Below, in pieces: positions 55,554 to 64,000 of a stretch of 64,000 nt of DNA; position 1 is the first letter of the stretch, and the number at the start of each line of letters is the position of its first letter. The notes under the pieces were generated by a model, which had not been told where the DNA came from, made no database searches, and saw only the letters and a list, made by a program, of their open reading frames with translations. A program made the translations under genes and the position numbers. Source of the stretch: Homarus americanus (lineage: Eukaryota; Arthropoda; Malacostraca; Decapoda; Nephropidae); assembly GCF_018991925.1 (NCBI RefSeq), contig NW_024737068.1, forward strand, positions 8,597,837-8,661,836, read 5' to 3'.

Positions 55554-56447
55554 GTGAGTCTATTGCGTTCTTTAATTCCCAAAATACCACTAATATAACA
55601 CCGGACAACTAGACTAGATTGTTAGAATCAGAATCATGGCTGCGGCGGGAATCAGTGCTTAGGTTTTATAGAATAACTTAAAGAAAATAAAACTAGGAAT
55701 TTAACGGACTTACATGTATCCAAATTTGTGACGTCTTGGATATTGTGTGTGTGTTAGTCGTGACTTTTCTTCGTCGGCTCAGATGTTGAAGATTGTTGTT
55801 GTTGTTTTATTATTTCGGGTAAAGTAGAAACTGTTGAAGGCCAAGAAAACATTAGACATTATCGTTATCTTGTGTTGAGTGATCTCCTTATTAGTTAGTC
55901 AGTCGGCAGTAGATCACATCACGTAACTCTTTCCTGACTGCTCTGTTACCTCCCCCCCTTCTCTTATACTCCCCATTGTTACCTCCCCCTCTCCCACCAC
56001 ATCCCTTATACTCCCCACTTTTACCTATTAATTCACTGAAGCATCAAGGACATATACAACGTGAAATAAACTGTCAAAAATACTCGAAATTAAGGATAAC
56101 TTTGTATGTAAATGCTTAACTAAAGACAGTCAGAAGTACAAATTGACAGCTTCCAAGAGTAGCTAGTTTCCTATTCCTCGAAGTCCTAGTATCACTTTAT
56201 ACACGGTTCCATACTATAACTCTTTTGATATGTTATAGAGACAAAAATTCTTGAATCTCTTATGAAATGAAAGACGCGAATCGGAAAGCAACCAGCGTGT
56301 CAATCAGTTCTCCTCCCACCAAAGATAATGTATTGGTCAGTATGGAAAAGTTATGTTAGTCAGTCCAGGTAGTGTCTAGGTGGTTAAACTTCAGGTGAGG
56401 AGAGGGGGGGGGTGTATATTGAGGTAGGTACTCTGATGTACCTAACT
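55554..56447. other. Unique stretch with a stray 58-bp repeat copy
   Basis: 55943-56025 repeats the CTGTTACCTCCCC..CTTATACTCCCCA pattern of the array at 53805. A G-run (GGAGAGGGGGGGGGTG) lies at 56399-56413. No gene recognised. Confidence 0.5.
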
Positions 56448-56499
56448 GTTATGTTATGTTAAGTTATGTTATGTTATTTCATGTTATGTTATGTTATGT
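56448..56499. repeat. (TTATG)n pentanucleotide microsatellite
   Basis: About ten TGTTA units with AAGTTA and TTTCA variants. Confidence 0.9.
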
Positions 56500-56511
56500 T
56501 AAACCTGCTGC

Positions 56512-56998
56512 CCATCCTTTCCTAACTTCCCCTCCCACTCACCTCCTCTTCCCATCTCCCTCTTCACCCTCCATATCACGCCCTCTCTCTCTCTTCCTCC
56601 ACCTCCTCCTCTTCTCTTTGCCTCACTTCTCTCACCTCTTCCCCTCACCCCACCTGTCCCCATCACACTCACCTCACTTCTACCTTCCTCACTTCCCTCC
56701 AACCTACACATCACTTCCACCTCATCATCTCCCCCCTCACCCCTCCCCATTATCTCACTCCACCCCTCCCACTCACCTCCTCTCACCTTGCTCTACTTCC
56801 CTCACCTTTCAAATCACCTGCCCCATCCTCTCAATCACTTCCGCCACCTTGCCCAACCTCCCCCACCTTGCCGAACCTCCCACACCCTGCTCAACCTCTC
56901 TCGCCTTCCAAATCACCTACCCCACTCTATCCCACATCTCCATCCTCCTTACCCCCCCCTCCTCCCCATCCTCCCTCCCCCCCCCACCTCCCCACCCC
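56512..56998. repeat. CTCACCTCC-type pyrimidine tract
   Basis: C/T-rich with regular A, built on CCCACTCACCTCC and CACCTTGCC words. The open frames across it are low-complexity. Confidence 0.8.
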
Positions 56999-57094
56999 TA
57001 CATCGTACTGGTGACGCTATCAGCTAGGATCTCCCCGAACACAAAGGAGGGGCGACCAAATACTTGTTCTCCTGTCAGATTCCCAGATACCGCC

Positions 57095-57505
57095 CACCAG
57101 GGGGTACCATGGCCAGGGGTACCACGGGCAGGGGTACCACGGGCAGGAGTATCAAGGATAAGGGTGCCACAGCCGGAGGTACCACAGTCAGGGATACCAA
57201 GGCTAGGAGTACCACAGCCAGGGGTAGCAAGACATGGGTACCACGGCCAGGGGTACCACATCAAGGGGTACCACGGCCAGGAGTACCAAGACATGGGTAC
57301 CAAGGCTAAGGGTACCACCGCTAGGGGTACCACGGCCAGGGGTACCACAGCAAGGGGTACCAAGGCCAAGGGTACCACGGCCAGGGGTACCACGGCCAGG
57401 AGTACCAAGACAAGGGACACCACATTCGTGGGTACCATGACCAAGGGTACCACAGTCATAGGTACCAAGACTCGGTGTATCAAGACAACGGTACAACTAA
57501 GAGGA
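57095..57505. repeat. 15-bp minisatellite with frame-preserving unit
   Basis: About 27 units of 15 bp with consensus GGGGTACCACGGCCA. Since 15 is a multiple of three, each frame has a fixed five-residue repeat: GTTAR in one, VPRPG in another, and LAVVP on the minus strand. All are open over 400 bp. VPRPG superficially resembles elastin-like repeats. No start, signal peptide or splice context supports a gene. Confidence 0.88.
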
Positions 57506-57729
57506 CCAGATTAAGTTAGTTTTAGTGTTAACCTCATTAAAGTAACGTTAAGTTTTGTTAATATAATATTCTGTATATATTAAATGATTTATTTTCGAGT
57601 TCCGGTAATTAGTCTTAAGTACCGTTAATTAATGAGGAGGAAGGGCGGAGAGAAAACGGGATGTGGAGGAGAGATGAAAAGAAAACGGTGTGAGGAAGGA
57701 GGTAAAAACGCTAGTGTACATCGATTACC
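57506..57729. other. Unique stretch
   Basis: AT-rich then purine-rich (GAGGAAGGGCGGAGAG-like) sequence; no gene. Confidence 0.5.
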
Positions 57730-58230
57730 TCTCTCTCTCTCTCTCTCTCAAATCTTCTCTTCCTATTCCATCACCTCATCATTTTCCCTCCTTTTTCTTC
57801 CTTCTCCCATTCCTCCTGTTCCTTCTTATTGCTCTTCCTTCCTTCTCTCCTACTCTTCCTTTCTTCTTCCCTCCTATTTTTCCCTTTTTCTCTCCCCCTC
57901 AACTCACCCTTCCTTCACCCCCTCCCCATCTCACTCCCCTCCTCCTTTTCACCCCCTTCTCCTCTTACCTCACCACCTTCCCCTCTTCACCTTCCATCTC
58001 CTCCTCCTCCTCCTCCTCCTCCTCCTCCTCCTTCTTCTCTTCCTCCTCCCCACTTCACCCCCCTCCTCCACCCCCTCACACCCCTCTCCCTCCTCTTCCC
58101 CACTTCACCCCCTCTTCCTCCCTCCTCCTCCTCCCTCCCCCCTTCCCCTCCTCCTCCCACCTCACACCCCTCTCCCTCCTCTTCCCCACTTCACCCTCCT
58201 CCTCCCCACCTCCTCCCCCCCCTCCAGTCT
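57730..58230. repeat. CT and CTC pyrimidine tract
   Basis: CT run at 57731-57749, then mixed CTTCC/CCTCC sequence, with a pure CTC block at 57998-58030. Three overlapping frames are Ser/Pro/Leu low-complexity. Confidence 0.88.
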
Positions 58231-58364
58231 CCCTCACACCTGTAATTATCAGTGACCTGCTCTGATACTATCATCACACTTGACCTCTCACCTGTTGACA
58301 CTGCCAACGTGAAAACACTTGTGAGTAGAAAACTTCACATTAATGTATATAATTTCTTTTTACA

Positions 58365-58365
<1 letters not shown>

Positions 58366-58429
<64 letters not shown>

Positions 58430-58450
58430 GTCTGTCTGTCTGTCTGTCTA
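58366..58450. repeat. (CTAT)n and (CTGT)n microsatellite
   Basis: About 16 CTAT units, then about five CTGT units. Confidence 0.95.
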
Positions 58451-58530
58451 TTTACATGTGCGTGTGTGTGTGTATGCAGTGAAGATAGAACAAAGGGGAA
58501 CAGAAATATCAAGAAAGGATTGAGATAATA

Positions 58531-58608
<78 letters not shown>
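58531..58608. repeat. (CA)n microsatellite
   Basis: Uninterrupted run of about 39 CA units. Confidence 0.95.
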
Positions 58609-58609
<1 letters not shown>

Positions 58610-58978
58610 GTGAATGAGGTGTATCTTAATATCGTCACCTTGAACGCGTCAGTCACAACAAAATCATTACAGAAAGAGACGCCATCGTTAACTTGTGTTA
58701 GTATAGATCTAACATAACACTCATACAGTTACCACACACACCTACTGAGAGCTTAAGTGTCCTCCTTACCCCATGACTTACTATGGCTAAAGTTGTTACA
58801 GTGGAACATGATTCATTTTTATAGTCAGATTCTGTATTGTTGATTATGTTGAGTCTCTGTAACCTGACGTCGTTTTAAACCTGATAGTACATTGGTGATT
58901 CTCTTTCTTTGTCTTTCTCTCTATCTGTATCTCTCTTTTTCTGTTTCTCCCTTTCTATAGCTCTCTCTTTCTATATCG

Positions 58979-59027
<49 letters not shown>

Positions 59028-59065
59028 GCAGGTCATATACATTACAATATCCATACCTCTCAGTA

Positions 59066-59120
<55 letters not shown>

Positions 59121-60104
59121 GCCTCGCCCTTAGTAATGTTAGGACCTGAAGCAAGACAATAACAACCCTCATGGAGCAATAAGGTCGACGTACCCTTGAC
59201 GGACAGATGGGAAGATCGACTAGAAGAGCTTAGGGTGGGGGAGTCCTTGGTTGAGTAACTTGCGTGTTAACTATTTTCCGATATTTTCCGTGGTAGACCT
59301 TCCACTACGTATGGCAAGGTGGCTGATTCACATAAGATCTCGTAAGTTATCTATTTTTTTTACCTTAAATGAGACTCTATCTAATTTTAACGCCATTTTG
59401 AATATTTGATCAATCTTTTGTTATCTTAATTGAGTTAGTTTAAGTTTTTATTTCTCAAGTCAAGAGGAAAATTTTACTTGGGGAGATTTGAGAATTTGGT
59501 AAAAAGTTTCTTTCTTTATACTTGGTTTATAGGTTGATAAAAGTCAGGTATAAGTAATCTGGAGTGACAGAGAGACAGTCAGACAGACACACAGACAGAC
59601 AGACATAGTGAGACAGAGAAACAAAGAGAAAATGAAAGTTAAATAGGAAAACTGAGAGACAGAAATTGTGAATGAAAGAAATAATGATAAGTAATAAATA
59701 AATAATGCTAAAAGACAGAGAGACAGACAGAGGGAATAACGTAAATAAAGAAAAAGCAATATTGAAAACAGATAAACTTAAGAATGTCATAGTGTATATA
59801 TCAGTAGTCTATGGGTGTAGGGGAAAAATGCAAATTAGATAAATATTAATAATAACAAAAATAGAAGGATTTAGGCTTACAAATAACAGTGTCATGAATA
59901 ATTGCAAATATTAGTGAAATTTTTATCCAAAGAAAGATTAATCCAATAACAACAACAATAATAATATACAACTTGAGACATAACAGAGTGTAGCAGTCCT
60001 TGTGGAAAGCATATTGGTAATCAATGTTGGTCGCCTCGTTCCTCGCTGGTAATGTTGCCTTATAAAACACAGCACCCGGAACAGCCAACACCTGACCAAG
60101 ACCA
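58609..60104. other. Mostly unique stretch with CT, GT and ACAG microsatellites
   Basis: CT at 58980-59025, GT at 59067-59117, and ACAG/ACAC units at 59570-59612 and 59715-59735. The rest is unique AT-rich sequence without a supported gene. Confidence 0.6.
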
Positions 60105-60440
60105 TTCTTCTTCTTTTAGTTTGTTCTTGTTTCTTCTTCTCTTTTTTTCTTATTTCTAGTTGTTATTGTTGCAGTTCTTCTTGTTCTTATTGTTCTTGTA
60201 CTTGTTCTTCCTTTTCTTTTTCTTGTTCTTGTTTTTCTTCCTGTTATTTTTCTTGTTCTTGTAGTTGTTCTTTCTTGTTCTTCTTTTTCTTATTGCTTCT
60301 TCCAATCGTTTCTACCTCTTCTTCTCTGTTTTCTTATTTCTTCATCTTCTTCTTCCCTTACTTCTTATTTCTTCCACTTTTTTCTTCTTCTGTTTTTTTT
60401 CTTCCTCTTTATTTCCATCTTCTTTATTTTCTCTCTTCTT
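60105..60440. repeat. CTT/GTTCTT pyrimidine-rich tract
   Basis: TTCTTCTT and TTGTTCTT units over about 335 bp. The frames are Phe/Leu/Ser-rich artefacts. Confidence 0.8.
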
Positions 60441-60712
60441 TCATCTATCACAAGCACTCCCATTAGTAACATGTAGTAAATAAACAAAAGCAATTATTCA
60501 AGCTTTTGTTACTGTCAGCAAAGTTTATTTTTTTCTTTATATATCGTGATGTGCCTCTGAGTTTATAAAGACCGATGACCATTGTTTTGTTTACTTGCTA
60601 GTGACGTGGCATTCGATAAATCTATTCGGCTCTTGTTTACATAAGTTTTTCAGGACGATGTAGTAAAGTGTGTAAACAAAGACTACTGTTATTATTGTTG
60701 TTATTTTGTTTA

Positions 60713-61197
60713 GGTGCTTCAACTACCAGGGTTATTAAGCATCGTTCACTAGGTCTTAGTTTTAGGTGCTTCAACTACCATAACCGTTATAGGTCTTAGT
60801 TTTAGGTGCTTCAACCCAGGTTATCAGTAGTTTGGTGCCTAACTACAGTTATACCGTTCACTAGGTCTTAGTTAGGTGCTTCAACTACCAGGTTATTTAC
60901 GATCAACTACAGGTTATAAGCACCGTTCACTAGGTCTTAGTTTTAGGTGATGCTTCAACTACTGGGGTTATTAACCGTTCACTAGGTCTTAGTTTTAGTG
61001 TAACACTTACACCGTTCACTAGGTCTTAGTTTTAGGTGATGCTTCAACTACCAGGTTATTAAGCACCGTTCACTAGGTCTTAGTTTTGGGTGATGCTTCA
61101 ACTACCAGGATATACACCGTTCATTAGGTCTTAGTTTTAGGTGGTGCTTCAACTACCAGGATTATACAACCGTTCACTAGGTTCTTAGTTTTAGGTG
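60713..61197 (+). repeat. 52-bp minisatellite, array 2
   Basis: About nine degenerate units: ACTAGGTCTTAGTTTTAGG, TGCTTCAACTACCAGGG, TTATTAAGCACCGTTC. Copies carry deletions and a TGAT insertion, so this array is more diverged than array 1 at 48407, to which it is inverted. Confidence 0.9.
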
Positions 61198-61261
61198 CCT
61201 TTTGTGTTAAAGACCTCATGACTCGCCTTCACCTCTAGATAGTGTTCAGTATTTCTAAGTC

Positions 61262-61372
61262 ACACTGTTGTAAGTAGTGGTTGTTTTAAGTAATTGATAG
61301 TTGTTTTAAGTAAGTGATAGTTGTTTTAAGTAGGTGATAGTTGTTTCAAATAAGTGGTGGTTGTTTTTTAAG
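61262..61372. repeat. 20-bp minisatellite, about 5 copies
   Basis: Unit TTGTTTTAAGTAAGTGATAG with point variants. Confidence 0.85.
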
Positions 61373-61395
61373 AGATGATTTTTGAGAATACGGGA

Positions 61396-61396
<1 letters not shown>

Positions 61397-61466
<70 letters not shown>

Positions 61467-61515
61467 CTATACGTTCATGTCTCGGATTCGTGTGTGTGTG
61501 TGTGGTTCTATACGT
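61397..61515. repeat. (TG)n microsatellite with a duplicated flank
   Basis: About 34 TG units, then the flank TTCTATACGTTCATGTCTC present twice (61465-61485 and 61506-61525), each followed by GTGTGTG. Confidence 0.9.
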
Positions 61516-61633
61516 TCATGTCTCTAGTGTGTGTGTATGATTGCGTGTTTATAAGTATGTGTATGTGATTGATCTCATGTTTGTATAAGTTTGTTTCTGT
61601 TCTGTTCTGCTTAGTCACTTGTTTATTCTGTGT

Positions 61634-61636
61634 CTG

Positions 61637-61720
<84 letters not shown>
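61634..61720. repeat. (CT)n microsatellite
   Basis: CT run with TTT and CTTCT interruptions. Confidence 0.93.
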
Positions 61721-61723
<3 letters not shown>

Positions 61724-61942
61724 CTTCACCTTCCAACCATCATCAGTCTTACTCTCCACATTTCTTTCGTAATTTGGCACCGGACATATCTGGACAGTGC
61801 CAGTAATAGAGCCAGCTGGCACCTTGACACACCAGGGGGAGGGAGATGATGATATTGCTATATTGTAAGTCGTTTCAGGTATCACAGTCGAAGTAGCAAT
61901 GGTATAAAGGTGTTTGTCAAATGGGCGTCACGTGTAGGGCTA

Positions 61943-61944
<2 letters not shown>

Positions 61945-62024
<80 letters not shown>
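61945..62024. repeat. (GT)n microsatellite
   Basis: About 40 uninterrupted GT units. Confidence 0.95.
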
Positions 62025-62027
<3 letters not shown>

Positions 62028-62109
62028 GTGTATTGATTTGTCGTTTAGGTGCAACTTTGTATTTATGTAATGAGCTTAGTACAGTATGGTGGTGTGGAAT
62101 GCTTGGGAA

Positions 62110-62117
62110 TACACACA

Positions 62118-62148
<31 letters not shown>

Positions 62149-62320
62149 GGGTAGTTATACCATTTTCATTACCAGGTCTCAAAACAACAAGGAATATAAC
62201 CCACTCATTTACTCCTACCGGGAATAGAATCCGTGACCCATACTTGTGACCTGGGCTAGGACACGGTGGCATTCCTTCCCTGTGGTCATGCATATGTAAC
62301 ATTTCCTGCCGTGTCCAGCC
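62110..62320 (-). repeat. CA run and possible SINE fragment
   Basis: CA run at 62110-62148. On the minus strand the adjoining sequence contains GGATTCTATTCCCGG (62219-62233), a good box-B-like word, followed by TAGGAGTAAATGAGTGGG. No proper box A at the right distance is seen, so a tRNA-derived SINE is only possible. Confidence 0.35.
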
Positions 62321-62517
62321 ATGTCCTGTAGCTCTGTCTTCCTGTAAATTGGTAACGACCCCCCCCCTCTACCGCCCGTCTCTCTCTCTCTCTCTCGCAG
62401 TTTTATTTCTTCGCCATTTCTATCTTTTTTTACTCAAATTCTCATCCATTTATTTGTTTTCTTCTTCATCTTCTCCTCACTTTCTCTTTCTCTCCACTTC
62501 CACATTCCGTCTCTATA

Positions 62518-62532
62518 TCACACACACACACA

Positions 62533-62616
<84 letters not shown>
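62518..62616. repeat. (CA)n microsatellite
   Basis: CA run with ATA and AAAC interruptions. Confidence 0.95.
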
Positions 62617-62617
<1 letters not shown>

Positions 62618-62707
62618 GGAAATACTTGGTGTGTGATCTGGTGTAAGTCATATTGAAAGGAATGACAGGAGGAGAGGGAAGGATGGAGGGAAAGATGGTA
62701 AGCGGAG

Positions 62708-62715
<8 letters not shown>

Positions 62716-62749
<34 letters not shown>

Positions 62750-62990
62750 GATGAGGAATGGGGTATAGTAGAAGAAATACTTACAAGGAAGATAGAAAGT
62801 GTGGATAAGAGAGCTAGAAATAAAGAAGAAAGTGAAGAGAGAGAATAGAGAAGAGGAGATTGGTGGAAAAGGGAGTAGCCATGGAGAGAGGTATAAAGAG
62901 GACCTGATAATAAAGGAAAGGAGGAGGAGAAGAGGTAAAAGTGATGAAGGAAGGAGGAAGAGGAATGATATAAAGGAAGGGAAGGAGATT

Positions 62991-63034
<44 letters not shown>
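62716..63034. repeat. (GA)n, purine-rich stretch and (CA)n
   Basis: GA at 62716-62745, A/G-rich sequence to 62990, and a CA run at 62993-63033. No gene. Confidence 0.85.
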
Positions 63035-63036
<2 letters not shown>

Positions 63037-63939
63037 TCAAGGCTCAACGATTTCCGGCTCGCGTCATCTGCATACGTTACTTCACTGTGTAGTATTGTGA
63101 AATCCGTCTTAGGATTTATTTAAGGATTACTATACGGAATATCAGGATTTACGTACTATGGATTACCCTGAAAGCTAGGCAGTGGGATTACAGTAGGTAG
63201 AGTCTGTCGTAGGATTAATGGTAGGATTTACGTAATTTTAAGAGAAGAAATTGTTGGCGATTTATGTCAACTTTGATAGCATGGGTGAATTGGTTTCATA
63301 AATATCATGATGGATTTCAGGGCTCGCGACAACAACAACAACAACAACAAAAATACAACAACAACATCAACAACAACAACAACGTAAATACCTCACAATC
63401 ACACAAGTCAATTTTCTTCAATTACAAGAGAAAAAAAATACTTTCCTAGGAATTTTATTAGGTTAATGAGATAAATTACAGGGTGGTATAAGAAATTAAT
63501 TCTACTAGAACGTTGAAGGAACATATTTTTAGTGCATACTGTAGTAGTGCTGATGATAGTAGTAGTTAAATTTGAAGTGGGTACTGTAGTGTCTCGGCAG
63601 CTGTAATGATATAAAAGTATGTTAATAAGACAAATGTTAATTTATTGGAATAGAATTTATGAAGGTTAACTCTGGGAATAAATTAAATTACAGTAATAAA
63701 ATAAAAGTTTTAGTGTTATATTTTCTCTTTGTCAATTGGTATTTATTTTTTTGGTCTTAAACGAAGAAAAGCGAAAAAAAACGTAATGACGATGAACGAG
63801 AAACAGGAATCATAGAAAAAACGGCATAAGACAGATTGTAAGGCGAGCAACGGTGAGCTCTAAAAAAAATTATTTACGAGGAGGAAAAAATCGTGTTAGA
63901 TATATCATAAGCTAATGACTACGAGCTTGATGAGGCAGT
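63035..63939. other. Unique AT-rich stretch with an (ACA)n microsatellite
   Basis: AACAAC units at 63329-63384. GGATTTA/GGATTA words recur at 63108-63230. No supported gene. Confidence 0.55.
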
Positions 63940-63989
63940 CAGGTTAGGTTAGGTTAGGTTAGGTTAGGTTAGGTTAGGTTAGGTTAGGT
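63940..63989. repeat. Interstitial telomeric-type repeat, TTAGG orientation
   Basis: Ten consecutive TTAGG units close to the window end, with unique sequence after them. Confidence 0.93.
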
Positions 63990-64000
63990 GATGAAAATGT

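Noticed and set aside
57064..57440. Collagen or elastin gene from VPRPG/GTTAR repeats
   Set aside because: No Gly at every third position, no signal sequence or flanking exons; three frames equally open. Retained only as a finding to exclude.
63940..64000. Chromosome end (true telomere)
   Set aside because: Only ten TTAGG units, followed by non-telomeric sequence; similar short tracts occur throughout the window.

Overview
ORGANISM. The window is animal nuclear DNA, most likely from an arthropod and plausibly a decapod crustacean. Three things point there: at least six internal tracts of the arthropod telomere unit TTAGG/CCTAA; extreme density of long AC, AG, GATA, CATA and trinucleotide microsatellites and minisatellites, as seen in shrimp, crab and lobster genomes; and CR1-clade LINE retrotransposons plus a tRNA-derived SINE. 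Nothing looks bacterial, plasmid or viral, and the species cannot be named from sequence alone. LAYOUT. 1-8.9 kb: pyrimidine tracts, a CCTAA tract, a 32-bp minisatellite, an old SINE copy, a candidate TATA promoter with a first exon (4.3 kb), a 1.7-kb array almost without G, and a 16-bp minisatellite. 8.9-20.3 kb: almost entirely simple sequence, including about 1 kb of GTG/TGG, a degenerate 43-bp satellite (14.2-17.7 kb), a 74-unit CA run and CATC/CTTC tetranucleotides. 20.6-34.2 kb: the AT-richer, least repetitive part, holding two CR1 3' fragments, a 38-bp satellite (26.0-26.9 kb), a 24-bp array, a foldback element and possible first exons. 34.2-39.3 kb: a 25-bp minisatellite, a CR1 copy with a hairpin-forming inversion, and a 29-bp minisatellite. 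40.2-43.3 kb: the main coding material, a CR1 retrotransposon on the minus strand with endonuclease and reverse-transcriptase regions, broken by a stop codon, frameshifts and a duplicated RT block. 43.3-64 kb: arrays of TGACCT, a very old CR1 fragment, a 52-bp minisatellite present twice in opposite orientations, a SINE, about 2 kb of alternating purine and pyrimidine tracts, 58-bp and 15-bp minisatellites, and more microsatellites up to a terminal TTAGG tract. FUNCTION. I found no complete host protein-coding gene, tRNA, rRNA or other RNA gene. Most long open frames are translations of simple repeats whose unit lacks stop codons. The only recognisable proteins are CR1 reverse transcriptase and endonuclease remnants. 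The window reads as intergenic or large-intron DNA shaped by repeat expansion and retrotransposition, with a few weak host-gene signals (TATA box, splice donors, start context) recorded at low confidence. The strongest non-routine observations are the chimeric RT-then-endonuclease frame at 42.7-43.3 kb, the 52-bp repeat family in inverted copies 12 kb apart, three exact copies of a perfect DR1 nuclear-receptor motif, a 49-bp hairpin inside a truncated CR1, and two homologous SINE copies.
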